DNA of 64,000 nt from Candidatus Zhuqueibacterota bacterium (GTDB taxonomy: Bacteria > Zhuqueibacterota > Zhuqueibacteria > Thermofontimicrobiales > Thiofontviventaceae). Positions 27,591 to 37,923 of this stretch are shown piece after piece; position 1 is the stretch's first letter; each line of letters begins with the position of its first letter. Location: contig JAFGDW010000157.1 of assembly GCA_016931935.1 (NCBI GenBank), forward strand, positions 1 through 64,000, read 5' to 3'. A program made the translations under genes and the position numbers. The notes beneath the pieces were generated by a model, which ran no database searches, had not been told where the DNA came from, and saw only the letters and a program-made list of their open reading frames with translations.

Positions 27591-28874
27591 ATGAAACACA
27601 GACTGCTCGATATGCTGGTCTGTCCGGTGTGCCAGTCCGGACTGACCATGCATGGGATTGAGGAGACGGGAGTCCGTCCGGATGATTTTCCTGTCAAGCC
27701 GCCGCTATGTACCAATCAGTGCGCACTAAGCGCCCGTTACCCGGATAAGACCTATCATTGTCATGCCTGCATGGAAATTGATGTGCGCACCGGTATTTTG
27801 ATGTGCAAAGCGGATTCCGCACATATGTACCCTATCATAAATAGCATTCCCCGCATGCTGTCATCGGCAATGCACGATCACGCCAGTGAATTTTTCAAGC
27901 TCGATACTGCCACCATCCCCCAACCGTTTCGTTCAGCAATGCAGCGCGCTCTCGCCGAAAGCTCGCATGATAACGGCCGGTTTCAACATATTCTGGAATC
28001 GTTTTCATCCGAATGGAACGAAGTTTCAGATGGAAACAATGCCTGGGGCCGTAGTCTGCAGGAACGACGCCAGTTATTTTTTAAATGCATGAACCTTGAA
28101 CATACAGATTTAACAAACAGCATTGTCTTTGATGCCGGCGCCGGTCACGGCGAAGCGCTGCTCTCCATCGCAGATACCGGTGCAGAAATTATCGGAATGG
28201 ATTTATCTTACTCCGTTGATATTATTCAACGCTTCGTTCAACGGTTGCCAGAAAGGCAACGCAATCGCATTCACCTGGTACAGGGAAATGTATGCGAAGT
28301 CCCGTTTCGTGACCAATCATTTGATCTTGTGCATTCAGCCGGTGTACTGCATCACAATCCCGATACGTTCACCGCGTTTAAAAGTGTCGCCCGCACTGTA
28401 AAAACATTGGGATTAATCTATATCGAAGTGTACTCTGGTGATCATAAAAACCGATTTGAAACATGGATTTGGAAAGCCACTGATATTGCTAAAATTCTGA
28501 CAATTCACCTGCCTCATAGTTTTTTGCATTTGTTATGCTATGTGCAGGTGCCGTTTTACAAGGCGTATCATTATCTGTTCAACCTACTCACCCGAAGTAA
28601 ACGATATCGCAAACGCAGTTTCAAAGAAATGGAATTATCAATTTTTGATGGGCTATCCCCCAAATATGCCTGGCATCATACCACCCGGGAAGTCGCGAAC
28701 TGGTTTCAGAAACTTGGATTCAACAATGTTCGGAAAACATTTTTCAATCATAATGGGATTGGTTTGGTTGGCGAATATGATCCCCATCCGGCGATCACGG
28801 TTGTCGATACGATAAAGCAGCCGCAGGAAATGATAAACGACAAAAAGGGTATACCTGAAAACAAATGGAATTAG
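27591..28874 (+). CDS. Class I SAM methyltransferase with expanded Trm112-like Zn-ribbon N-terminus
   Basis: 'LLDMLVCPVCQSGL', extra 'CTNQC...CHAC' pairs, 'YPIINSIPRML'; 'VFDAGAGHGEALLSIADTG', 'FDLVHSAGVLHH'. Confidence 0.85.
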   Translation: MKHRLLDMLVCPVCQSGLTMHGIEETGVRPDDFPVKPPLCTNQCALSARYPDKTYHCHACMEIDVRTGILMCKADSAHMYPIINSIPRMLSSAMHDHASEFFKLDTATIPQPFRSAMQRALAESSHDNGRFQHILESFSSEWNEVSDGNNAWGRSLQERRQLFFKCMNLEHTDLTNSIVFDAGAGHGEALLSIADTGAEIIGMDLSYSVDIIQRFVQRLPERQRNRIHLVQGNVCEVPFRDQSFDLVHSAGVLHHNPDTFTAFKSVARTVKTLGLIYIEVYSGDHKNRFETWIWKATDIAKILTIHLPHSFLHLLCYVQVPFYKAYHYLFNLLTRSKRYRKRSFKEMELSIFDGLSPKYAWHHTTREVANWFQKLGFNNVRKTFFNHNGIGLVGEYDPHPAITVVDTIKQPQEMINDKKGIPENKWN

Positions 28875-29875
28875 CTCATCTCAAATACCTGATTTGCCCG
28901 AATTGTCAAAACGATCTTACAATCAACGAGATGCGTGAATTCGCTGGAAACAATATTCAATCCGGGAGTTTGTCGTGTCGCCAGTGTCATGCGATTTATC
29001 CAATTGTCAATCACATTCCACGGTTTGTTTCTCCGAAAAACTACGCTGCTAATTTTGGGCTTGAATGGTCGTTGCATGCTCGCACGCAGTACGATAGCGA
29101 AAGCGGCATCAACGAATCGCAGCAACGCTTTTTTAAAGAAACGACCTGGCCGCGTAACCTGGAAAATGAAACAATACTTGAAGTCGGATGTGGCTCCGGA
29201 CGATTTACCGAACATGCAGCATCCACTGGCGCGATGGTCATCAGTATTGACTACAGCAATGCTGTCGATGCAAATTATAGCTCTAATGGTCATCTGGAAA
29301 ATGTGCTCATCATCCAGGCGGACTTATTTCATTTGCCGGTTCGGCAGCATTCGTTTGATAAATTGTTTTGTATCGGAGTTATTCAACACACGCCCGATCC
29401 GCATAATGCTTTTAAATTACTTGTCACATATCTAAAACCACATGGCCATCTGGTTATCGATGTCTATAAAAAATCGTGGCACAGATTTACCACGCCCAAA
29501 CCATATCTCCGTCCGCTCTTATGTAAATTAGCGCCCGAAAAGCTATATCGATTAATTAAGACATACATCGATGTGATGTGGCCGGTAGCGCGACAACTCA
29601 GAAAAATTCCATTCATCGGAAGAAACCTCAATTGGCTGCTGGGTATCGCCGATTATAGCAATCGAAATCTGAACGAAGTAAAGCTAAAGCAATGGGCTTA
29701 CCTTGATTCATTTGATATGTTCTCACCACGTTATGACAAACCACAGACATTATCCACTGTGAAAAAGTGGTTCCAAAATGAAAATTTGACGAATATTGAT
29801 ATTCGTTATGGCTATAACGGTATCGAGGCGCGGGCTAAAGTTCCCGATGAAACCTATCACGAAATCAGACACTAG
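28865..29875 (+). CDS. Class I SAM methyltransferase with Trm112-like N-terminus
   Basis: 'LKYLICPNCQNDL...CRQCHAIYPIVNHIPRF', 'ILEVGCGSGRFTEHA', 'FDKLFCIGVIQHTPD'. Confidence 0.9.
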   Translation: MELAHLKYLICPNCQNDLTINEMREFAGNNIQSGSLSCRQCHAIYPIVNHIPRFVSPKNYAANFGLEWSLHARTQYDSESGINESQQRFFKETTWPRNLENETILEVGCGSGRFTEHAASTGAMVISIDYSNAVDANYSSNGHLENVLIIQADLFHLPVRQHSFDKLFCIGVIQHTPDPHNAFKLLVTYLKPHGHLVIDVYKKSWHRFTTPKPYLRPLLCKLAPEKLYRLIKTYIDVMWPVARQLRKIPFIGRNLNWLLGIADYSNRNLNEVKLKQWAYLDSFDMFSPRYDKPQTLSTVKKWFQNENLTNIDIRYGYNGIEARAKVPDETYHEIRH

Positions 29876-29893
29876 CGGAATAGATCCAATTTA

Positions 29894-31840
29894 ATGTGCG
29901 GTATTACAGGTAAAATATTCATTGACATCAATCATCAGGTTGATCCTCACTTAATCCGTGAAATGACCTCCACACTGACGCATCGCGGACCGGACGATGC
30001 CGGGATGTTCGTCCGTGAGAACATGGGTATTGGTATGCAACGTCTGAGCATCATCGATGTAACCGCAGGCCATCAGCCGATGTTTAATGAAGATCGTTCC
30101 AAAGTTATTGTGTTCAATGGTGAAATCTACAATTACCGATCGATTAAAAACGATTTGGTGAAACGCGGACATCACTTTACATCAAATAGCGATACAGAAG
30201 TGATCATTCATAGTTATGAAGAATTCGGCGTCGATTGTCTTCAACATTTCAATGGAATGTTCGCGTTTGCTATTTTTGATGTTACCGACAATTCACTGTT
30301 TATCGCGCGTGATCGGCTTGGTATAAAACCACTGTATTACTATCTCGATTCCGAACGACTTCTATTCGGTTCGGAAATCAAAGCTATTCTTGCCGATCCG
30401 TCCATCCCCCGCGTTTTAGATCTTGAAGCGCTCGATCTGTATCTTCGGTTTTTATATGTACCAGCGCCGTTCAGTATGTTTAAAGGTATCAGTAAGCTGC
30501 CCGCCGCACATTACGGGATATTCACATCTGAAGGACTGAAATTACATCAATATTGGGATGTTCCATTTCAGCCGGATACATCTGCATCTGAATCTGATTT
30601 TCAGGCTGAATTCAACGAACTGTTTCGTGAATCGGTCGAAATGCGGATGATCAGTGATGTGCCATTGGGTGCGTTTCTCAGTGGCGGCATCGATTCCAGC
30701 AGCATTGTGGCGATGATGTCACAGGCGAGCAGCACACCAATAAAGACATTCTCCATCGGTTTTAAGGAAGGCGGCTACCATGATGAAACAGCCTATGCGC
30801 GGCAGGTTGCCGACTACTTTAACACCGACCATACCGAGTTTCACGTCGATGCAAATGTGCTGGATTTGCTGCCAACGTACATCCACCATTTCGATGAACC
30901 GTTTGGAGATTATGCTGCCTTCCCCACGTTTCTCGTTTCCAAACTGGCACGGGAACATGTGACGGTTGTACTCACCGGTGATGGCGGTGATGAAGTGTTC
31001 GCCGGTTATGAACGTTATGCGTCCGAGCAATTGGCGACATACTATGGAATGCTTCCCAAATCATTTCGAGACCGGGTCATCCTGCCGCTACTCCAGGCGG
31101 GACAATCGGTCATATCGTCGGACTGGCGATTGTCACACTATTTCGCTGATGCCATTAAGAAAACCAGGCTCATGAATATCGATCCCGGCGACCGCTATAT
31201 CTTGAGTTTTCACAAATTCAATAATGCATTGCGTTCAACGCTCTACACATCACCGCATCCTGATAATATCCACCTGTTTCGTCAGTACTGGGACCATATT
31301 AATAGCAGTGACCGGTTATCACAGCAACTTTATCTCGATATAAAAACCTCGCTGCCCGACGACATGTTAACTAAAGTCGACCGTACAACTATGGCCACTT
31401 CGCTGGAGGCACGCGTACCTTTTCTCGATCACCGTATCGTAGAATTGGCGGGCCGAATGCCGTCATCCATGAAACTGCGCCCCTGGCTGTTGAAACGGTT
31501 TGTTAAACGAGCAATGCACGGCATATTGCCGGAAGAAATTATAAAACGCCGCAAACACGGTTTCTCAGCCCCCATGGATCGCTGGCTGCGCCATGACATG
31601 CGTGAGTTGTTATGCGATACATTAAGTGAGCAGGCGCTCAATCGGCATGGATTATTTCATTCGCATTGTGTGCAATCGTTGATCACCAACCATCTAAATG
31701 GCGTCATGAATAATGGCGTGCGATTGTTTATGCTGATGGTATTTCAGATGTGGCACGATACCTATATCCTGAATTATTCTCACGCATCCGAACCACAAAG
31801 CAAAATCAGTCATTATTTGTGGAACGAATCGGTATCATGA
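29894..31840 (+). CDS. asnB: Asparagine synthase-type amidotransferase
   Basis: 'MCGITGKI', 'THRGPDDAG', 'FNGEIYNY', 'FLSGGIDSSSIVAMM', 'VVLTGDGGDEVFAGYERY'. Confidence 0.92.
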   Translation: MCGITGKIFIDINHQVDPHLIREMTSTLTHRGPDDAGMFVRENMGIGMQRLSIIDVTAGHQPMFNEDRSKVIVFNGEIYNYRSIKNDLVKRGHHFTSNSDTEVIIHSYEEFGVDCLQHFNGMFAFAIFDVTDNSLFIARDRLGIKPLYYYLDSERLLFGSEIKAILADPSIPRVLDLEALDLYLRFLYVPAPFSMFKGISKLPAAHYGIFTSEGLKLHQYWDVPFQPDTSASESDFQAEFNELFRESVEMRMISDVPLGAFLSGGIDSSSIVAMMSQASSTPIKTFSIGFKEGGYHDETAYARQVADYFNTDHTEFHVDANVLDLLPTYIHHFDEPFGDYAAFPTFLVSKLAREHVTVVLTGDGGDEVFAGYERYASEQLATYYGMLPKSFRDRVILPLLQAGQSVISSDWRLSHYFADAIKKTRLMNIDPGDRYILSFHKFNNALRSTLYTSPHPDNIHLFRQYWDHINSSDRLSQQLYLDIKTSLPDDMLTKVDRTTMATSLEARVPFLDHRIVELAGRMPSSMKLRPWLLKRFVKRAMHGILPEEIIKRRKHGFSAPMDRWLRHDMRELLCDTLSEQALNRHGLFHSHCVQSLITNHLNGVMNNGVRLFMLMVFQMWHDTYILNYSHASEPQSKISHYLWNESVS

Positions 31841-32754
31841 ACGACTTTACGTTTAATTTCATTTCCCCGGTAACAGGGAAGCATCTAAATCTTCAGCACC
31901 AAACCTATGTAACTCCGGATGGCGATGAATCATATCCGATCATTGATACCATTCCGATACTTGTTCGTGATGTCGATGATCATTTGGAGATGATTCACAA
32001 TTTACAAGAGTCGAATCGCCGCTCCTGGTACATCGACGATCAGGTCACAGCGTACGGTAAGGGGGCGTATCGACATCATATTAAGCGACGTAAAAAAGTA
32101 ATTCAGGCACGATTATCAAATATTATCAAAGCATATGATCATAATGATGTAATTAGAATGATCGACCTGGGTTGTGGAGACGGCGCTTCAAGCCGCTGGT
32201 TGCTGGAGTGCGCTCCGAAGACTGGCTATATATTATTTACAGATTATAATTTCGATCGAATAAATCGTGCCCGGCAATTACTAACCGATCCGAACGGGCC
32301 ATTTTGCAGCTTCGTTCTATCCGATATAACCCGACCAGTCCTTCCGCCGGAATCGTGTGATCTTGTTTTTTCGAATCACGTAATCGAGCATGTTCCCGAC
32401 GATTTCGCTGTTTTTAAAACAGCAGCGTCTATATTAAAAAATGGGGGATATTTTGTTCTCGGCTGTCCCAACGAAGGCGTATTCTTTTGGATGTTAGCTT
32501 ACGCCTTAAATCCTAACTCGATTCGAAATTCCGATCATGTACACTTTTATAATGCGGAAACCTTGAAAGACACGGGAGAACGAGCCGGATTACGATGTAA
32601 AGAAATTATTCACATAGGATACGGAATACCGGATTGGCGTCTGGATGCAATGGTCCGGCAATTCAGATTTTTCGATGATCTGTTTCACGTTGTGGGTTCG
32701 CGCCTGTTTAAATCACAGGCGTCATCACTTTATTTGATTTTTCAGAAATTATAA
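31837..32754 (+). CDS. Class I SAM methyltransferase with short Trm112-like leader
   Basis: 'FISPVTGKHL...YPIIDTIPILV', 'MIDLGCGDGASSRWLLE', 'CDLVFSNHVIEHVPD'. ATGA overlap with asnB fixes the start at 31837. Confidence 0.88.
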   Translation: MNDFTFNFISPVTGKHLNLQHQTYVTPDGDESYPIIDTIPILVRDVDDHLEMIHNLQESNRRSWYIDDQVTAYGKGAYRHHIKRRKKVIQARLSNIIKAYDHNDVIRMIDLGCGDGASSRWLLECAPKTGYILFTDYNFDRINRARQLLTDPNGPFCSFVLSDITRPVLPPESCDLVFSNHVIEHVPDDFAVFKTAASILKNGGYFVLGCPNEGVFFWMLAYALNPNSIRNSDHVHFYNAETLKDTGERAGLRCKEIIHIGYGIPDWRLDAMVRQFRFFDDLFHVVGSRLFKSQASSLYLIFQKL

Positions 32755-32782
32755 AAGTTTATTTGTTACTATTCAGTCGTGT

Positions 32783-32855
32783 TGTCATTCCGGCACGCTA
32801 TGGCGCATCCCGCATGGCGGGACTGGATTCCGCGTTTTTTGCGGAAGGAATGACA
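32783..32855. repeat. Palindromic intergenic element
   Basis: Outer TGTCATTCC/GGAATGACA (32783-32791/32847-32855), inner TCCCGC-ATG-GCGGGA and TTCCGC/GCGGAA stems. Confidence 0.8.
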
Positions 32856-33003
32856 TTAATTGAGCAAGTAATAAGCACTTAACGTTGTTTAATTTAAAAC
32901 CTAAAAAAACTATCTGCATAATTAACATCTAAGCGGGAATACCAGCTTCCAGTTTTGTTTCCCTGAACCAGCGTGACCAATTTTCAGATATCAGGAATAG
33001 ATT

Positions 33004-33963
33004 ATGAATTCACATAGCACAAATACATCAATCGAAGTTATCGAGCCACAAATAAAATTGAAACCGAATTCCGGGATCAAACTAAGCACGGCTGTTTCCA
33101 TCGTTATTCCTGCTTACAATGAATCAGAAGCTATCGGCAATGTATTGGACACGTTGCTACAGGGATCCGAAGAATTAAACGTTGAAATCATCGTGGTGAA
33201 TGATGGTTCAAACGATGCGACCAGTGAAATTGTAAAGCAATTTCCGGTGCGTCTAATCAATCATGACCGAAATATCGGCTATGGCGCAGCATTAAAAACA
33301 GGGATCCAAAATTCGCAAGGCTCGCATGTGCTCATTTGTGATGCGGATAGTCAACATCGGGTGGATGACATTATCAAAATGATCAAACTCACCAATCAGT
33401 ATGATGTCATTATTTCCAAACGAATCAAAGGCTCACATCAAAAACGGGACCGCATTATTGGCAAATTTATTATCAAATCAATCGCCAATTTACTAACCGG
33501 CATCCGCATTCCTGATATCAACTCCGGATTGCGTGCTTTCAAAAAATCCATCATCCTGAAATACTTGCATCTGTTACCTAATGGATTCTCGGCATCAACC
33601 ACGTCGACGCTGATTATGCTGGAACGCGGCTATCGCATTCATTGGTTACCGATACACACCATGCCACGTGTAGGCAAAAGTTCAGTGAAACAATTTCGCC
33701 ATGGTTCCCAAACAATTTTGTTAATTACACGGATGATTACTCTGTTCAATCCCATGAAAATATTCCTGCCAATCTCGTTTATGCTTGGCGCTTTTGGCGT
33801 TATCTGGTCGGCCATTTTTTGGCGAGGCGGGTTTTCCACGTTGGGATCATTGTGTCTGCTTTCATCAATTACTATTTTCTTTTTTGGCATTCTGTGCGAT
33901 CATCTTTCCCAGTTACGTCTGGAACGATTTGAAGCATTTGTCGATAAAGAAACGATTAAATAA
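33004..33963 (+). CDS. Family 2 glycosyltransferase with C-terminal TM helices
   Basis: 'VSIVIPAYNESEAIGNVLDTLL', 'IIVVNDGSNDATSEI', 'LICDADSQHRVDDI'. Confidence 0.9.
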   Translation: MNSHSTNTSIEVIEPQIKLKPNSGIKLSTAVSIVIPAYNESEAIGNVLDTLLQGSEELNVEIIVVNDGSNDATSEIVKQFPVRLINHDRNIGYGAALKTGIQNSQGSHVLICDADSQHRVDDIIKMIKLTNQYDVIISKRIKGSHQKRDRIIGKFIIKSIANLLTGIRIPDINSGLRAFKKSIILKYLHLLPNGFSASTTSTLIMLERGYRIHWLPIHTMPRVGKSSVKQFRHGSQTILLITRMITLFNPMKIFLPISFMLGAFGVIWSAIFWRGGFSTLGSLCLLSSITIFFFGILCDHLSQLRLERFEAFVDKETIK

Positions 33964-35868
33964 ATGTGCGGAATTTGCGGAATAATTCGTACGGATGAGC
34001 AGCCGGTCGATAAACTTCATCTGCGTGATATGCTGAATTCAATCAGACATCGTGGTCCCGATGATGAAGGCATGTGGACGAATGCCAATGTTGGTTTGGG
34101 CCATCGTCGCTTAAGCATTCTTGATCTGTCAATGCAGGGACATCAACCGATGTCAACTGAAGATCAAAAGGTACAGATTACTTATAACGGTGAAATTTAC
34201 AATTACAAGGATATTCGAAAAATTCTGGAAAGTAAGGGCTATACGTTCCGTTCCAACACCGATTCTGAAGTGGTTCTGCATGCTTATCAGGAATGGGGCG
34301 CTGAATGTCTCGAACGATTCAACGGCATGTTTGCCATCGGCATCTGGGATGGCGTTCGGCATCAGTTATTTCTGGCGCGCGATCGGTTAGGGATTAAGCC
34401 GATATTCTACTATCATGATCAAAACGGATTGGCATTTGCATCGGAAATAAAGGCGATTCTGTCGCTCCCGCACATTAAGCGGGAAATGAATTATGAAGCG
34501 CTGCACCACTATCTGTCTTTGAATTATGTGCCGGCGCCATTGACACTGTTTGAAAATATCCTGCAACTCGAACCCGGCCAATGTTTGCTCTTTGAAAATC
34601 ATCACCTGAAAACATGGAATTATTGGGATTTGAAATTCGGCGCTGGTAACGAGCGAAAATCAGAACGCTATTACCTCAACGAACTAAATGCGCATCTGGA
34701 ACGCGCTGTAACCATGCGAATGATCAGTGACGTGCCGCTGGGCGCATTTTTGAGCGGCGGGGTTGATTCCACAGCGGTCGTTGCGTTCATGAAGCAGCAA
34801 CATAACGAGCCGGTGAAAACGTTTACGATTGGCTTTCAGGATGCCAGCTATAATGAGCTTCCGTACGCGCAAATAATTTCCGACAAATTACACACCGAAA
34901 ATTATTATGAAATCATCAAACCGGATGCGATAAACACCCTTGAAAAAATTGTCTGGCACAGTGAAGAACCGACGGCAGATGCATCGATGATCCCGATTTA
35001 CTTTTTATCACAAATGACCCGGAAACACGTCACAGTTGCGCTTTCCGGCGATGGGGGTGATGAGATATTTGCCGGTTATGAAACGTACCAGGCATCCTAT
35101 TTATCGCAGTTATATCGATATGTTCCGCAGGTCATCCGCCACAACATTGTTCGTCGACTACTGGAACAATTGCCAGTTTCCGATAAGAAGATGAATTTCG
35201 CCATGAAAGCCCGCCGTTTTATCAATGGCGCCGACTATCCTCTGCCGGAAGCGCATTTCCACTGGCGAATTATTTTTAATGAGAGAGAAAAACGATCATT
35301 ATACAATTCAGATACTTACCATAGAATGGGTGTATTTTATAGTCCGGATTTGTACAATTTATATTTTTCTCGTTCCCAGATTAGCAATCCGTTGCAACAA
35401 ATGCTTTACACCGACACACGCTATTACCTGCCCAATGACATGCTGGTAAAAGTCGACCGCATGAGTATGGCTCATGGTCTGGAAGTGCGCGTACCGTTAC
35501 TGGATCATCAGCTTGTAGAATTTATGGCGACGGTGCCTAATCATTTCAAATTAAAATATTTTATTCATCGGAAATATTTGTTGAAAAAGATACTGGCACA
35601 ACGCTCGCTATCTATCCCCTATCACCGAAAAAAAGCTGGTTTCAATATGCCCATCAGCCGCTGGATTAAGGAAGATTTAAAAGAATATACATATGATGTT
35701 TTATCATCTGAAAATATCAACCGGCTCGGAATATTTAACGCTAACGTTATCATTGCCATGTTAAATAACCATCTGCGTGGCAAGGCGGATCACACGTATC
35801 AAATCTGGTCATTACTCATATTAATGTTATGGCACAATCAGTTTATTGCAGGGAAGCCTCTTCAATGA
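33964..35868 (+). CDS. asnB: Asparagine synthase-type amidotransferase (XrtA-cluster-type position)
   Basis: 'MCGICGII', 'RHRGPDDEG', 'YNGEIYNY', 'FLSGGVDSTAVVAFM', 'VALSGDGGDEIFAGYETY'. Confidence 0.92.
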   Translation: MCGICGIIRTDEQPVDKLHLRDMLNSIRHRGPDDEGMWTNANVGLGHRRLSILDLSMQGHQPMSTEDQKVQITYNGEIYNYKDIRKILESKGYTFRSNTDSEVVLHAYQEWGAECLERFNGMFAIGIWDGVRHQLFLARDRLGIKPIFYYHDQNGLAFASEIKAILSLPHIKREMNYEALHHYLSLNYVPAPLTLFENILQLEPGQCLLFENHHLKTWNYWDLKFGAGNERKSERYYLNELNAHLERAVTMRMISDVPLGAFLSGGVDSTAVVAFMKQQHNEPVKTFTIGFQDASYNELPYAQIISDKLHTENYYEIIKPDAINTLEKIVWHSEEPTADASMIPIYFLSQMTRKHVTVALSGDGGDEIFAGYETYQASYLSQLYRYVPQVIRHNIVRRLLEQLPVSDKKMNFAMKARRFINGADYPLPEAHFHWRIIFNEREKRSLYNSDTYHRMGVFYSPDLYNLYFSRSQISNPLQQMLYTDTRYYLPNDMLVKVDRMSMAHGLEVRVPLLDHQLVEFMATVPNHFKLKYFIHRKYLLKKILAQRSLSIPYHRKKAGFNMPISRWIKEDLKEYTYDVLSSENINRLGIFNANVIIAMLNNHLRGKADHTYQIWSLLILMLWHNQFIAGKPLQ

Positions 35869-36731
35869 GTAAAATTACCAATATTTTCAGCATTGATCTT
35901 GAAGACTGGTACATGGGCAACGAATGCATCAAAGTTCACCAGGCACAGCAATTTGAACAACGGATTGATTACAGCACATCCAAATTATTAGACATGCTGG
36001 CGGAATTCAGCGTTCAGGCAACGTTTTTTGTATTGGGATTCCTGGCTGAAAAAAATAAACGATTGATTCGAAAAATCCATGCTGCCGGCCATGAAATTGC
36101 CACCCACGGTTATTCGCATGAACTTGTGTACAACCAATCACATGATATTTTCAGAGAAGAACTTAAGCGCTCGATCCTCGGCTGCGAAGATATTATTGGC
36201 GAAGCTATTTTGGGGCACCGGGCGTCCAACTGGACAATCACCGATAAATCGCTGTGGGCGCTCGATATTCTCAAAGAATCAGGAATTGAATACGATTCCA
36301 GTATTTTTCCCACCAAAAATTATTTATATGGAATACCGGGAGCGCCCCGCTACAAATTTGTTTTTGATAACGGGTTAATTGAGTATCCGCCATCTGTCGC
36401 GGAAGTAGTTGGGCAACGGATTCCGTTCTCCGGGGGATTTTATTTACGACTGTTCCCCTATCGCTTCATCAAATGGGCTATCGAGCAAATTAACAGTGAA
36501 GGTCAACCGGCAGTCATTTACTTGCATCCCTGGGAATTGGACACGGAACAGCCACGACGATTACCTGTACCGTTAAAAAACCGGATCATTCATTACACGA
36601 ATCTGAATTCCACCGAACGAAAAATCCGGCAATTGCTGAAGGATTTTTCGTTTTCATCATTTACCGGTCAATTCCAACTGACACAATCGGCTGCTGATCT
36701 CAAGAAAGTGGAACAATTGCAACATGCCTGA
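35865..36731 (+). CDS. Polysaccharide deacetylase, XrtA-associated/DUF3473 type
   Basis: 'NIFSIDLEDWYMGNE', 'ATFFVLGFLAEKNKRLIRKIHAAGHEIATHGYSHELVY', 'YLHPWELD'; ATGA overlap with asnB. Confidence 0.88.
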   Translation: MSKITNIFSIDLEDWYMGNECIKVHQAQQFEQRIDYSTSKLLDMLAEFSVQATFFVLGFLAEKNKRLIRKIHAAGHEIATHGYSHELVYNQSHDIFREELKRSILGCEDIIGEAILGHRASNWTITDKSLWALDILKESGIEYDSSIFPTKNYLYGIPGAPRYKFVFDNGLIEYPPSVAEVVGQRIPFSGGFYLRLFPYRFIKWAIEQINSEGQPAVIYLHPWELDTEQPRRLPVPLKNRIIHYTNLNSTERKIRQLLKDFSFSSFTGQFQLTQSAADLKKVEQLQHA

Positions 36732-37902
36732 TCGAAGAGATTCAAACAAAACAATGGTAGCTGTTCATGAAGCATCGACACGCATTTGTGAAGCGAATGA
36801 TCGCCCCACGACACGAACAGCTCGGGCCGTATTCATCCGGAAATTAGATTTGACCGATACGAAAGGCTGTAAGCGATGGGATGATTTTGTGAATACACAT
36901 CCGTACAGCAACTGGGCATTTTCAACTGGATTCGGAAAAATTCTTGCCGATATATTCGGTTATATATATCATCTGTTTGAACTATCAGATGCGAACAATT
37001 CCCTCATCGCAATTTGTCCATTGTACGTTGTGCCCAATCCGCTAACCGGTAAACAATTCGTTTCCATACCGTTTTTTGAATATGGAGGCATTTTAGCACG
37101 ACCAGACATTCAAATATCTGAACTACATCAACTTCGTGACGCCATTGCTTCAACAGCAACAGCGCACAACATTAAATCAATTCAACTCAAGGCTAATCCG
37201 GGAATTCCTGAAGCATGGGCAGCCGATTTATTCACAGTTTCGACACATCATCACCATGCTGTGCTGGAATTGTCGGACTCCGCGACTATGTGGCAGACGA
37301 TTTCCAGGCATGTACGTAAAGCAATTAAGCAAGCCAATAACAATCACATCACCATACAAGAAAAATCCGATCCGGAAACTATTAAAGCGACATTCTACCC
37401 GATGTACACATGCTACATGAAACAGCGCCATGGCAGTCCACCGTTTTCATTACAATTTTTTATAGCACTTCATACATTCTTTGGTGACAACTTCAAAATA
37501 TTTTGGGCTTACGACAACAAAATCCCGATTGGTTGTCTGATTGGCCTGCGATCCGGCAAGCGGATTCACATCACCAACATTGTTTCCGATCAGCGATACT
37601 GGCACCTGCGGCCAAATGACTTGCTGCATTGGGAATTTATAAAATGGGCCTGCGATAAACAACTTACACATTTTGATTTTGGTGCGGCACGTCCGGGTGG
37701 TCAGGCACAATTTAAAAAGAAATGGGGCTGTCAGTTACTTCCGTACAACATATCCTCAATACCAGGATTTGATGCTGCCAGCGCTGACCTGCGTATTGAT
37801 TCACAATTGGCAAAATGGTGCTCGTTTGCCTGGAAGCATGCCATCCCGAAAATTGCTGCCGACCGGATCGGGCCAACCGTCCGAAAATATCTGGGAAAAT
37901 AA
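36724..37902 (+). CDS. FemAB-like acyltransferase, XrtA-system-type
   Basis: 'AVLELSDSATMWQTISRHVRKAIKQA', 'LLHWEFIKWACDKQLTHFDFGAARPGGQAQFKKKWG'. Confidence 0.85.
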   Translation: MPDRRDSNKTMVAVHEASTRICEANDRPTTRTARAVFIRKLDLTDTKGCKRWDDFVNTHPYSNWAFSTGFGKILADIFGYIYHLFELSDANNSLIAICPLYVVPNPLTGKQFVSIPFFEYGGILARPDIQISELHQLRDAIASTATAHNIKSIQLKANPGIPEAWAADLFTVSTHHHHAVLELSDSATMWQTISRHVRKAIKQANNNHITIQEKSDPETIKATFYPMYTCYMKQRHGSPPFSLQFFIALHTFFGDNFKIFWAYDNKIPIGCLIGLRSGKRIHITNIVSDQRYWHLRPNDLLHWEFIKWACDKQLTHFDFGAARPGGQAQFKKKWGCQLLPYNISSIPGFDAASADLRIDSQLAKWCSFAWKHAIPKIAADRIGPTVRKYLGK

Positions 37903-37923
37903 AACAATACTGTTGAGGAATTC

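Noticed and set aside
28871-29293. 140-aa minus-strand ORF and 166-aa plus ORF at 28935
   Set aside because: Alternative frames of the well-supported methyltransferase at 28865.
33964-37902. Complete exosortase/PEP-CTERM system
   Set aside because: Only the accessory trio is present; no exosortase or PEP-CTERM substrate found in the window.
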